From: Cyprinodon diabolis
Lineage: Eukaryota; Chordata; Actinopteri; Cyprinodontiformes; Cyprinodontidae
DNA length: 64,000 nt
Assembly (NCBI GenBank): GCA_030533445.1
Contig: CM060076.1
Span: 22,678,603 to 22,742,602, forward strand
Direction: 5' to 3'
Shown here in pieces: positions 12,050 through 23,439 of this stretch (its first letter is position 1; every line of letters begins with the position of its first letter). A program made the position numbers and the translations under genes. The notes under the pieces are model-generated. The model was not told the origin of the DNA. It worked only from the letters and a program-made list of their open reading frames with translations, and did no database searches.

Positions 12050-12965
12050 TGTGTTTGTTTTTGACTGTTTAATTATTGTGGGAGACATTTATATACTGAA
12101 AACAGAAGTGCTATGTAAACAGGGACATATTATGGACTTGACTAATGTACGAAACATTTCCAAAGCTTCTGTAACTGTTGCTACTCTATCTGACCCCCTT
12201 CTCTGTAATAATAAAGTCATGATTTTCAATGATTCAGTTAGCCAAACAGAGATGATAAGAAAACGCATCTTTAAGGATGATGCAACTAAAACCTTCACCA
12301 GAGTTGCTCTACCTTCACTTCACCCTGTGACTGTAGATGAGGTGGTAGATCACTTTCATACATCATTGATTCCAATGCTCTGACTGAAGGTAAGGTCATT
12401 TCTGGGAAGAAAAAGTATCTGTGGATGAGTGCTCCACCAGACAAAAATGGAAAAAGGCAGTGTTCATATAGCTGAATGCAGCTAGTGAAAAGCTTAGACT
12501 CCAGGTTCACTGTCACATATAGAAAGAGAGATTGTACAGATAAAAATCACAACATAAAAATGTGAAAAAATCTCTTAGATCACCCGCAAAAACATAATAA
12601 ATACTCCTTATCATCAACAGGTTAACAAACCCTCCAATGACTGCAGCAGCTTAATTCCACTCCACCAGGTCCTTCAATGAATTTGCCAACATTTTCATTG
12701 AAAAAAACCCAAATGGTTAGAGTAGCAGTTGCTGCATCCATATTATACCAGAACCAAAGTTGTCTCCAACTTACTTTTACAAAATTCCCCAATTTTACCA
12801 CATATACTAGAAAAATCTGGAAGAAATTGCATAATAACCCCCCCGCTGCTTTGATGTTTTAACCACATGTTTTTACCCAGCAATCTCCTGTTCATCACCA
12901 GAATTATTGAAAAGATGTGTTTTAACAGTTAAACACCTTCCTAACAATGACCAGCTGCTTATTTG
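12050..12965 (+). mobile_element. L2-like LINE fragment (endonuclease end to RT start)
   Basis: Degenerate plus-strand frames read VDEVVDHFHTSLIPML, then (shifted) GKVISGKKKYLW..APP, then LTNPP and FNEFANIFIEK, and finally SNLLFITRIIEKMCFN. These occur in the order found in L2-clade LINEs between the endonuclease and the first RT motifs. There are several stops and frameshifts. The 3' end of a similar element lies at 14309-14812 in the same orientation. Confidence 0.55.
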
Positions 12966-12984
12966 TCTTCCTGTCTCTGAAGGT

Positions 12985-13585
12985 AGATTTCTTTCTTTAT
13001 CATTCAATCAATCAAAAAAAAAAATTTTGCTTCAATCAAAAAATATATTTTCAAATAATAAAAAAACTTCACTTCAATGAACAAAAACCTTCTCAATCAA
13101 AGAAAAAAGTATTTGAATGCAAAAATGTATTTGAGACTTAAAAAATACATTTGAACACTGCTTTTCTTTGATTGAAAATGTTTTATTTGATAGAAGTCCA
13201 GTCTTTTTTGGTTAAAGCAACTTTTTAATTGAAGTAATATTGTTTTTTGATTTGACAATATAATGGGTAGGACATAAGTGTCTTTATTATTCAATCAAAA
13301 AAAAAAAAAAAAAAAGCTGCTTCAAACAAACAAACAACAGAATCAATAAAAAAAGTAACTTCAATGAAAAGATAAACGTTTTCAATCATAGAAAATAGTT
13401 TTTGATTACAAATAAAATGTTTGAGACTCAAAAAATTGCATTTGAACACTTTTTTTATATTGAGAATGTTCTCTTTGATTGAAGGGATCTAGTTTCTGTT
13501 TGGGCCATACATGGGTAGGACATTTCTGTCTTAATCATTCTATTCCCAAAAAGTTGTTTCAATCCAAAAAAAAAAAAAATTCAAT
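12985..13585. repeat. Tandem repeat, units of about 250-290 bp
   Basis: Two diverged units share, in order, TTCAATCAAAAAAAA, CTTCAATGAA, TTTGAGACT.AAAAAAT, CATTTGAACAC, TTTGATTGAA and GGGTAGGACAT. The TTGAGACT marks are 290 bp apart (13131 and 13421) and the GGGTAG marks 248 bp apart (13265 and 13513). A third partial unit is split by the LTR at 13587 and resumes at 13943. It is very AT-rich and has no coding function. Confidence 0.6.
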
Positions 13586-13586
13586 C

Positions 13587-13942
13587 TGTAGCAGCTAAAA
13601 TCCTATATTTTAGGCTACTGGTGGTTTCTGTTGGAAGGCATTGGTTTTACGTGCGCTCAATTAAGATTTAGAATGCAGATCTTCCGTTTGACATAAAACA
13701 AAGTCATTTATTTTCGGCACAAAGTCCATTATCTTACTGTTTCCTTCAAGATCCACATAAATTCGACATAAATCCAACCAAGCACAGTAGAAAACTGTTT
13801 GCCTCAGCCTATTAACCACACCTGAACAGAACAGAATTGATGGTTGACCTTAAATAACCCATCCCCTCATCAAACAATCAGAACTCAAAATTAAATATGC
13901 CTCCTGTTGGCGACAAACACCAAAGGATAATTGGCTCCTACA
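13587..13942 (+). mobile_element. Solo LTR (356 bp)
   Basis: The segment starts TGTAG and ends CTACA. It is flanked by the perfect 5-bp direct repeat CAATC (13582-13586 and 13943-13947), the hallmark of LTR retrotransposon insertion. No internal coding region is present. After removing it, the flanks join into the surrounding tandem-repeat sequence, which confirms the limits. Orientation is not certain. Confidence 0.68.
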
Positions 13943-13989
13943 CAATCAAAGAAAAAACTGGTCTTACCGGTATGTCAAAAAGAGTGTTG

Positions 13990-14185
13990 AAGGGGAGTGT
14001 TGGCCCAGTGGTTAGAGCATTGGAAGTACCCTGTTTGATCCCCACAGCCTGCACTCTGGGTCCCTGAGCAAGACCCTTAACCCCTGATTGCTCCCCAGGT
14101 GCCACACAATGGCAGCCCACTGCTCCCCACTGGGATGGGTTAAATGCAGAGGTAAGCTTTTCCAGTGTGAGATCAATAAAGTTCA

Positions 14186-14186
<1 letters not shown>
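13990..14186 (+). mobile_element. tRNA-derived SINE
   Basis: A pol III A box, TGGCCCAGTGG (14001-14011), and a B-box-like GTTTGATCC (14033-14041) have tRNA spacing. They are followed by a body (GAGCAAGACCCTTAACCCC, CACTGCTCCCCACTGGGA) typical of fish tRNA-SINEs. The 3' end GATCAATAAAGTTCAATTA resembles an L2-type LINE tail and runs into (ATT)n. It is not a functional tRNA gene. Confidence 0.72.
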
Positions 14187-14236
<50 letters not shown>

Positions 14237-14284
14237 GTTGTTGTTGTTGTTGTCTTCATCATCATCATCATCATTATTATTATT
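14187..14284. repeat. (ATT)n/(GTT)n/(ATC)n trinucleotide microsatellite
   Basis: This is the compound trinucleotide tail of the SINE at 13990-14186. The poly-Leu/poly-Ser frame across it is an artefact. Confidence 0.9.
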
Positions 14285-14308
14285 AAAATATAATTCCTAT
14301 GTTTAATA

Positions 14309-14812
14309 GAACTGACTACTGTAACAATGTCTTCCAAGGTGTGCCCAAAAAGTAGATCATACAGCTGTTGTTGATTCAGAATGCTGCTGCGTGCATCCTC
14401 ACCTAAATTTAGAAAGTGGAGTACATCACCCCAGTTCTTACACTGACTCCCCTTAATTTAGAGAAAAAAACTTTAAAATATTTCTGCTTGGCTATAAATC
14501 ACTGAATTTCTTAGCACCAAAATACATTCCAGACTTCTTGTCAGTGTATCAACTGCCCAAACCACTCATGTCTTCTGGCTAAAGTGCTGAATAGTGGCTG
14601 TTATTTGCTTAAGTTTTTGTAGTAATATTATAATTTTTCTTATTCCTTTTTATTCTCTGTAGTTATTAATGTTCATTGTTTTTGTACTTACCTTTATGCC
14701 ACTACAATGTCCTCTTCTCTCAGTTTTCCTACTATGCTTCTGTTTTTCCATATACAACACTTTGTATTTTTTTGCTAATGCAACGTGCTTTATGAATAAA
14801 TTTGCCTTATAA
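14309..14812 (+). mobile_element. L2-like LINE 3' end
   Basis: Translation with frameshifts reads DYCNNVFQGVPKK, QLLLIQNAAAC and ITPVLTLTPLN, the conserved L2-clade block after the RT catalytic motifs. It is followed by a 3' tail with GTGCTTTATGAATAAATTTG. It has the same orientation as the fragment at 12050-12965 and may be the other end of one interrupted copy. Confidence 0.65.
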
Positions 14813-17800
14813 TTCTTGATTCTCTCGTACTTGTTGCAAATTTGTGGAGTTTACAATCCCCCCAGCAGATTCTGACATCTGAGCCATTGATCTCTGCAAC
14901 TCTTCAAGACTTACCATGGATCTCCATTAATCACCTGTGTGATTTTAATTTGAATATCTTGGTGTTAACAGTTGTGTCAAATATTTTCTACCATGTCATA
15001 GTCATGTGATAGAGATAATTTAACACAAAATAACTTCCATTCAAAAATATTTTTGTTAATAATTCTAAACGTCCAAAAGCACAATGGTATAAACAAATAA
15101 AAGTGACTACATATTACGTAAAACACTATAGCTAAAGACACAGTGTTTTGTTTTCTAAATCCAATAAGTTAAGTCTTTTAAAACCCCACTATTGCACTTC
15201 TACTAAATTGAGTACGGTCATGAAGAGGGTTAGGGCCTCATAATTCTCTACTGTGTCCTTTTGCACAAACATTATGGACTCAACCTTTGAACCTCAGCAT
15301 TCAACCGCAGACATGGAGTCTTCTATCACCACTCTATGTTCTCTGATATGCTGTCTAAGAGAAACAGGAGAGTGTTATCCTTTATTACTCAGCTTGACAT
15401 ACAGAGACAAACCCAGCTGGGGCAAGAATTCAAACCTTAGGATGATTTGACAACTACTAATAAATAAAAAATAGAAGTTGGTGCAGCTTGAAACGAGTTT
15501 GAACACTCTTCCAAGTATTAGTGGAAACATGTATTGTAAAAAACAATAGTAAGCTTTGATACTTTGTAATGACATTTCTGTGGTAATATCTTTCAACACT
15601 TTCATCCCAATGAATATTCCTACTGACCTGGAGTGGCCTATCCTCTGCTGTGGAGGCCTTAAACTTAAGGACAATGGACTGGAACACACTTCAAAAAAAC
15701 TCTCAAGAAATGTTCTGGGAGGATAACCAAGGGCTTACAGCCCAATCTTTGCAAATCCCAAATGGATCTTGTATCTGTGGCACTGGAACAGGCTTCATAA
15801 CAGCGGCCTGATACTGCGAACCAAAAAACAGCCAAAGCAGTGGAGGACATCCTCCTGACACATGACGCTACTTTAGATCTTGCGATCTTCCAAAAAAATT
15901 GTGCTGTTTTTTATGCAACAAGAGGAAATGCATGCATTAAAGGAATTCCAGTTTCTTTATTGATGAGAACCTCAACATTTAGAAATCCCTGAACTCTTAT
16001 TACTCACAATCACTCGTCTCTGACCCCTCATTCATTTTCTTTATGCCATTATACCTACATTAATCCAGTATGGTATGGAAATTAATATCCCTTTTTTGTT
16101 ATTCAACCAGGAAAAGTATTGCTGATCTCTGCTAAAATCTCCATCACACACGTCAGAAATTATTCTCTCTCCTACAAGCCTCATTAAGATCGAGGCTTAG
16201 AGAGAAAAAGAAAAGGCCAAACGCAAGTCTGTTCTGTTACTGGCTATCCTTACCAAGATTTAGTGAGATTAATTAGGCTAAGCAGAAGGACCATGAGCCA
16301 GAATTCCTGGGAAATGACAGAATGGTGCATTGGTGAACAGTTCTTGTAAATCAGCTCTGGGTGTTTCCTGATGTCTTTTTAAAGTTTACAGTTCAAACAG
16401 ATTTGTACTGCAATAAGGAGCAGAACAAAGCTTGTTGGTGGTTATGATGTTACAGGCAGTTTTCTGCTTCAAGATGCAGAAAATTATTCTGTTTTGCTCT
16501 TCTTTTGTCAAAATTACTGTTCAGTGGGTGAGATTTTGAAAGCGCACGGATGATGTTATGAGGTTATGTGCCGTAAGGATGACCATTTTCTGGAAATTTC
16601 CAGTGGTCACTTCGTCACCCTCACCCTCACCCTGATGGGGTTTTTTTTGCCCATTTTATAGAGGAAAAATGTTATTAAACCTTTTCCAACATTTCCAGCA
16701 TGTCATTATTATTTTTGCAGTCTCTGCTTTGTCATACAAATTCCTTTTGTAATTCAGATTTTTCTAGAAGCCTAACAAAACCCCATCTTTCTTGCTTTAG
16801 CTGTATTTTGATTTGAAAATGCAGCTTCTTAACATTTTTTGTTTTTCTTCTTATTACCAGTTGAGGTCTTTTACTGAAAAGTATCAGCATTGCAAAACCT
16901 CTGGTTGAGTTGCTTGTTTCTCTAAAGCAGGAGACAGGGAGTTTATCATGGCTCCAGGCCAACTATCTCTTTAAGGAAAACCAGCATGAAGTTGGCTTTA
17001 GTTACACTCGAAAATATACAACTGGTTACTATCCCACAAATGTTTTTGGAACTTCCTACTATTATTGGAATGATTTTAGCCATAATAATACTATTATAAC
17101 ATGCCTGACATTGGAGCATTCCAGCCTTTTTCAGTTGTGCCCTATGACCTACACACCCCTATATAAAACTGCATGGCTTAGAGACTTCCGATTTAGACAG
17201 AAAAACATACAATATCCCCTAGGACCTTTGTTTTGAATTCTTTCTTGTATATTATGGTCCATTTTTTTCTTACGTGTAAAACACAATTATGTATTCTATG
17301 GTCAAGTAACCAGTCTGATATTGCTACAATAAAATCCACAATTTGGAATATAAATATTGAAATAACTCTTAGCACAGGAAGTAACTGATTTTGTTTTAGA
17401 AATACCTTCACAAACAATGAAAAGTGAGCTGCAGAGATTGAGGCAGTTAGGCCACTAATCAAACTGTGATGATTTCATATTTGTACACAGTAATGTCTAA
17501 GGTCACCTTCACACTGGTTTAAGATCAGCCTATAACCTACAGGTTTTCTTATTTAAAAAAAGCGTGGATTTATGATGCTACTGTGCTCTACATGTTTTCC
17601 TTGCCAATTTACTGAACAATAGTATCCTCATAGATGCCACATTAACAATGGGATCTTTTTTCTCACAGTCTGCAGACTTTCTCTTGCAATGTTTATGGGA
17701 GATTTCCACACCTTTCTTATCAGTTTCAGTCTGTGTAGTAGGAAGCAACATAATAACTTTCATCAGTTTAATATACACATGAAAAAATGTAAGGGATAAG

Positions 17801-17910
17801 ATAGTTCCTTTTGAGTACCACACACTGTGGAGCATGTTGTCATGATCATTGTAGTCTCCAGAGCACCTTGGGGATATCTTGGCAATTGGCAATCAAGAGA
17901 TAAATTCAAC
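14813..17910. other. Intergenic stretch with nothing recognised
   Basis: About 3.1 kb of AT-rich sequence. Several 60-108 codon frames overlap on both strands (15253-15850, 16732-17462), but none shows a domain, codon pattern or splice structure I recognise. A short (CACCCT)n-like run is at about 16612-16633. Confidence 0.5.
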
Positions 17911-17914
17911 CCTC

Positions 17915-18290
17915 CATCTATCCTAACATTTTCTGTCATGCTCATCCCAAGCGGGGCCACGAGGGTTGCTGGTGCCTATCTCAGCTGTCTATGGGCGAGA
18001 GGCAGGGTCCACCCTCGACAGGTCTTCAGTCCATCGCAGCGCAACACAGAGACAAACAGGACAAACAACCATTCACGCACACACATCTAAGGAGAATTTT
18101 AGGACAGCCATTTAACCTAACAGTCATGTTTTTGGACTGAGGGGGGAAGCCAGAGTACCCGGAGAGAACCCAAGCATGCTCAGGGAGAACATGCAAACTC
18201 CATGTAGAAAGACTCCAGGCTGGAAATCGAGCACAGAAACCGTCTTGCTGCAAGGCAGCAGTGCTACCCACTGCATCACTGTTTAGCCTG
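17915..18290. repeat. Dispersed teleost repeat, copy 1
   Basis: It contains the high-copy fish motifs GGGCGAGAGGCAGGGT, CCAGTCCATCGCAG-like, CAACCATTCACGCACACAC, CAGTCATGTTTTTGGACTG and AGAACATGCAAACTCCA. Further copies are at 22115-22375, 28400-28525 and 54795-54970. It probably derives from a transposon 3' region, but I cannot name the family. Confidence 0.7.
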
Positions 18291-18489
18291 AGATAATTGC
18301 ACAAAGTTTAAAATCTGTTTTTCCCTTATTACACTGAGCTGTTCATGAGGCTGTCAACCCTTTTGTTTAGTTGTTTTAAAAGCACTGCAGCAATAGCATT
18401 ATTACATTTGGTGTGCACAGATGTTGGCAAATAACGTTGGTATTTTGCTATTCGTCAGCTTCTGACACGTTGACTTCAGTCCAATATGT

Positions 18490-19139
18490 AACATTGGGCC
18501 GATGTCCCAGAGGTCATGCTGGAAGCCGATCCTGGTCAGGGATCCAGAACAGACAGGAACAAACAGAAACAGGATCCAGATCAGCCAGGAACAGAACAGG
18601 TGGCAGGATCCAGACTTCCAGGCATCCACAAGCTCCCAGGAGGGTTCAGAGTCTGACAGGGTCCGAAAGCGTGACCAGGTGGTCACGCACAGGAGCAGAC
18701 AGGATCAGGTGCAGACGGGCAGGCTCAGTGGCAGAGGGTAGCCAAGACAGGACATGGAACCAGAACTTGATGCAGGACCTTTAAACTGGTCTCCTCCCTG
18801 GAGCCAGGCTTACTTGGATAAAAACTGAACCTCCCCCCATAATGAGCCAAAAACCCAGAGGACTCAGCGGGGGAGGAACAGTGGACGATCAGGAGACGAG
18901 ACAAACACAAAACCCTCTTTCCACTGGCTGCCAGGATCCAGGACACGAACCAAGGAATAAAACTAACAGACAGGCTAACAGAAAGACAAGTAATGATCTG
19001 GCACTGAATGTTCAGGCTGAACTGAATATCACCAAGAGGAAACAGGTGAGAGGAATAAATTATAATTGAGGCAGGAAGGGAAAACGACAGGTGAAAGGAA
19101 TGACTAATTAAGGGAGAGCAAACAGGCCAGATTATGACA
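18490..19139 (-). repeat. Possible LTR-like or dispersed repeat
   Basis: Higher in GC than its surroundings, with repeated GGATCCAG and CAGGAACAGA-type words. Read on the minus strand it begins TGTCATAATCTGG, like an LTR terminus, but I find no matching other end or target duplication. The open frames on both strands (18402-18784) are low-complexity by-products. Confidence 0.3.
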
Positions 19140-20250
19140 ACATAAGTATGGGTATTTGATAATCAGTTATTAATATTCCAGTTTTTCATGTAAGTGCATC
19201 ATAAATAGGAATGGAAACAGTGTTACAGTAAATTAATTTGAGTGCTGCCAGAGATTCAGGGCAAGGTTAGGTTGTCCTCACAGCATTAAAATGACACTCC
19301 AACCAACACACCAGTCAGTGTTTGATGAGGTTAACAGTAAAAAAAAGCAAACCAAAGAACATTTTAGACCAAAACATACTGTTTACTGTGCCTTTATTGT
19401 GAAAATGAAGTGCTAACAAGAATCGACAACAGTTATAAATTCAATCCAGTGGAGAAGATAATATGTCCAACAGTAAAAAAGCAAATTTTCATCTGCTTCA
19501 AATTTTTGTGAAAATACTATAAATGGCACTGCTATTAAATGGAAGAGATTTCTTGTGAACATTGTTAACGTTTCTGCCACTCATTGTATTGCAGTTTGCT
19601 AATAATTCCCGAATCAGAGTAGTGATTATTAACTCTTAGGAAAGTACATTATTTAATCTGCTCACCTTGCATGCTCTACAGCTTAGGAAGGAAAGTGGGA
19701 GTTTGCAATTTGATATGTTTCTTTGTACCCTGTTTTGACAAGCTAAATCAAAGGTCTATTGAATTCATGCATCCCCTGCTTTGAATCAATGTTAATCCTT
19801 GTTTTTCTAACTGAAGATAGATGGCAAATTGCAAACACATGTCACATAATGGCATGAGAAGTTGGTTTGAAAAATATGAAGTTCTAAACTTTTTAAGCCC
19901 CCAAATTCTTCCAGCGGATGTCACAATGTAGATATTGAGGTTTCATTTATCCCTGAGGTCCATTCATTCTCATCACAGCCCCCCACCCCCACCCCCCCAC
20001 CATCACACAACATTTCCAGGGCTCTGTGTGTTGGCTGTAATTGTCCAAACAAAGAGGCCTCGGTCTGAAGTCACATGCTTCGTCAGCAGTGGTGAGTTCA
20101 GCTACCTGGCCCACTGCCTTTCTTGTTAATGTAGTCCATTGAGCAAATAGGAGGGAGAGTGGTGTGACTTTACCCCATAGAGAACAGAACACAGAGGAAC
20201 GGCCCCTCACACACCTACCTACTCATCCACACAGACAAACTAACTTTGGC
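19140..20250. other. Intergenic stretch with nothing recognised
   Basis: No exon, domain or transposon is recognised. A C-rich CCCCCACCCCCACC tract sits at about 19980-20000. Confidence 0.5.
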
Positions 20251-20499
20251 TTGTGGCTCAAGATGGCAACTCATTACAGTTGGCACTCCTCAAGGAAGTT
20301 TTCGACTCACACACACACCACCTCAGTCCTGTTCTCTATTGCCCCCCCAGGAAGGAAGTTAGACTTGGACTAAGACGGTCTGTTTCTGTCCTCGTCCTGC
20401 TGCTCTGGGAAATTCAGCTCCCTGGCGGCCAGCGTTGCCATGGCACTAATCCAGAAGGACAAAAGATGGGAGTGCCAAAGAGCATGATTCTGTCAGAGG

Positions 20500-20610
20500 C
20501 CTGCTCATTGGTTGGCACAAGCCCACGCAACGCTGTGATTGGCCGCCACTGTGTTTATAAACAAATCAGTGCAGATTGGTCAAAGGTCACATCCATCGAT
20601 CTTATTGGTG
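20500..20610 (+). promoter_or_regulatory. Cluster of four CCAAT (ATTGG) boxes
   Basis: ATTGG occurs at 20507-20511, 20538-20542, 20575-20579 and 20604-20608, spaced 31, 37 and 29 bp. A TTTATAAAC lies between the second and third, and a nuclear-receptor-like TCAAAGGTCA follows the third. Same-orientation ATTGG boxes at about 30-bp spacing are typical of NF-Y promoters. No downstream gene is recognised, so it could be a distal element or an unrecognised promoter. Confidence 0.35.
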
Positions 20611-20883
20611 ACAATAAGGAAATCTGACCCTAAAACCTCAGAACTCTAAATAGGTTTAATCCTTACTTGATACACACACATACACACAAACAGTGGTTCT
20701 CTCTCAACATTGCCAGCTTGGGAGTGTGGAATTAAGTGAACACTGGGGATAAGGGAGGAAGGTGACTAAATAATAGGGTATCAGAACAATAACGAATGCA
20801 GCTAGGGCACAGAGTTCAGCGGCTGCCACACCTCCACACAGGGGCTTTGGATTAAGAGAAGGATGTATGGTGTGTATACTTAC

Positions 20884-20932
20884 AACGGTCAAACAGCTCT
20901 GCGATCTTATCAGCCCCGATCAGAGCAATCCA
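20884..20932 (-). other. Orphan exon-like segment
   Basis: On the minus strand, a T-rich tract and TTTAAACAG acceptor precede 49 nt that read WIALIGADKIAELFD, followed by a strong donor GTAAGTATAC. The peptide is protein-like, but I do not recognise it and find no partner exon nearby. It may be a lone exon of an unidentified gene, a relic, or chance. Confidence 0.25.
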
Positions 20933-21159
20933 CTGTTTAAAAGCAAATTAATTTAATGATAACCTTTCCTTCTATTATTGCAACCTCAAATGAGAAATAT
21001 ATATACATTCCTTGATAATTTATAGTTACAAAAATGTTCTAGATGGACATACTATAGATTATGCTAATTTTGAACTATTTATAACCCCATATGTAGCTCC
21101 ATCTGTTCCATTCCTCTTTCTAATTCCCCTTCACTGTTGAAAAAACAATTTCACAGTTT

Positions 21160-21646
21160 TGTCATGGTTTTGGTTACGTTGTGCTTTACTTTGTTCCTTG
21201 TTTTCTAGTTTATTTGTTTAATTCCTATTCTGTTGTAGTTTCTAGATTTATGTTAGTTCTCAGGTTTTTCTGTGGTCCTCTGTTGCCCTCTTGTGTGTGT
21301 TCCTTTCCCCTTGGCTCCCTCTTTGTCTCCTCACACCTGCTCCTTGTCAGCTCGTTAGCCCTGCCATTGTCTGTCAGCTACATATACTCTCCCTCTGCAG
21401 TCACTCCTTGTTAGTTCCTTGTTGTTGCTGGTCCTGTCGTCGCCGTTGTCCTCTCACGTCGTCTCTCCCTGGCTCCTTGTGCGTGTTTTCCCTTGATGTC
21501 TCCATGGTTCTGGTCTCTTACATCTTTTGTTGGATTTTTGGATTCCTGCCTTTGTTAACCATTTTCATCATTAAAAACTACAAGAATTTACCTCAGCCTC
21601 TCTGCCTCTGCATTTGGGTCCTCTAAACCACAAACAAAACGTGACA
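21160..21646 (+). mobile_element. Solo LTR (487 bp)
   Basis: Begins TGTCATGG and ends CGTGACA, so the ends are TG..CA within short inverted repeats TGTCA/TGACA. It is flanked by the perfect 5-bp duplication AGTTT (21155-21159 and 21647-21651). C/T-rich with no internal retroviral-type genes: the remnant left by LTR-LTR recombination. Confidence 0.8.
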
Positions 21647-22114
21647 AGTTTAGACTGATGTGCAGTGTTCTGGTTAAAATCTTTTACTGTGGTCTCACAA
21701 CATGTTCTTATTAAGGATTTCTCCTGTCCACACCAAAGGCCATTTAACAGGTTACCCCACCCGATCTGTAAATCTCTGCAACTCCTCCCGGGTAAGCCCC
21801 TGGCTGCTTCAAATTATTGCCCTTCTCTCCTGGCTTTTCAGTTTAGATTATGGACAGAATAAGAGGTGTTTAAAGCTTCTCCACCACTGTTATCTGCATT
21901 CCTAGGTTCTCGTGAGGACTTTTCTCCTAAAGTTCTCAAACAAGCACCTTTACAGAACAGCAGGATTTATAATTACTGGTCATTTTAATTGCACACATTT
22001 ATTGGCAGCTGATTTTCTTCATTATTAATCAATATAATTGGGTTGCATTAAATGTATGTCCCACTTCCGATTTTTGATGTTTTCATTTCAATCTACTTCG
22101 GAATTATGTTGTAT

Positions 22115-22375
22115 TTGGTAGGTCCATCCATTTTCTAACCAGCTTAATGCAAAGTGGGGTCACGAGTGGTGCTGGTGCCTATCTCCAGCAGTGAATGGGC
22201 GAGAGGCGGGGTACACCCTGGACAGGTCGCCAGTCCAACGCAGGGCAACACAGAGACAAACAACCATTCACACACACACTCACACCTAGAGAGAATGTAG
22301 AGAAGCCAATTAACCTAACAGTCATGTTTTTGGACTGTTGGAGGAAGCCGGAGTACCCGCAGTTCTCCTGCACTT
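22115..22375. repeat. Dispersed teleost repeat, copy 2
   Basis: Same family as 17915-18290: GCTGGTGCCTATCTCCAGC, GGCGGGGTACACCCTGGACA, CAACCATTCACACACAC, CAGTCATGTTTTTGGACTG and GGAGTACCCG in the same order. Confidence 0.75.
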
Positions 22376-22518
22376 CTCTACCAACTTAATCTATTTACTA
22401 ATAGAATGTCAGCTCGGTCAAGTCATCAGCTACCTCCCATTCCTGCATTTTTTTTAAACTATTTGAAATTTATTTCATTAGGCTAGAGGCTGGGCTAATG
22501 ATTTCTTCTCAGACTAGT

Positions 22519-22888
22519 TTAATCAAACTCAGGCCCAGACAGGCCGGTGGAATTCGCAGGGCTGTGTTTTGCCTTTCCCTCTATGGTGGCGTTTTAATTG
22601 CTTTCAAGGGAGCAGAGACAAGCTGTGTTCGGTGACAACAGTTTGCAGAAAGACTACAGAGCCCCTGCAGTGATTTCCACAACATAGCCATGTCAGACTC
22701 CTCAACTTGACTTGAACCCTGTCCATCTTAATTAAACTCATGCCCAGACAAGCTGGTGGCATTTGTAGAGCTTTCATGTATTACTATTTTTATTTTTTTT
22801 AACTTTGTATGGTGACATTTTAATTACATGTGTGAAAGGGAAGATAAACTTTGATTTAGAGAAGCTGCTAAGCCCCTGCAGTAATAAC
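22519..22888. repeat. Diverged tandem duplication, period about 210 bp
   Basis: Units 22519-22677 and 22728-22888 share, at constant offset, TTAAT(C/T)AAACTCA.GCCCAGACA, GGTGG.ATT, TATGGTG.C.TTTTAATT and GCCCCTGCAGT. Other parts have diverged. No coding frame is evident. Confidence 0.6.
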
Positions 22889-23439
22889 CACCATGTCTGC
22901 CAACCAACACAGTGTCTGCTTTCAATTGTAACTCTTGTACACTCATCTGCTATCTGGATCATCAAGCAATGAAATATTATTATCCAGACAAATTTTTTCT
23001 CTTTTATGGCTGATGTGGTTAAATTACATTTATTTCCACACCTAACTTTCTTTGTACGATTTCCAAATGATTCCCTCAACAACAACATCATTGTAAAGGT
23101 CAGTTTTTTGTGTTTTTTTACATTAGATAATAACATTAGTTTTTATTGGTTGGATATACAGTCATACAACTCAAGATACAGATTCATATTATTTTGGAAA
23201 ATCTCTGTGGCAGAGTGGTAGTTCTGGGGGAAATATATAAAAGTAGAGCACTATTTTTCCACCAAACAAAAACTGTTAAAAACTGTGGTATGAATTGATA
23301 TTTTCGGTCCCAATAAAGAAAACAGAACAACAATTAAGATATTAACCAGCTTAAAAGTGTCAGCTTATGAAACAACATCCTATATCCTAAGAAACAAATA
23401 CGTAGGGGTACTTCTGTACATTACTCTGATAAACCTATG

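Noticed and set aside
13990..14060. Possible tRNA gene
   Set aside because: Only the A and B boxes are tRNA-like; there is no cloverleaf, and the body and tail are those of a SINE.
15253..15850. Overlapping 60-104 codon frames on both strands
   Set aside because: No domain, splice structure or consistent codon use; judged to be chance.
18402..18784. 94- and 123-codon frames on opposite strands
   Set aside because: They arise from a repetitive GGATCCAG/CAGGAACAG-rich segment and show no protein family.
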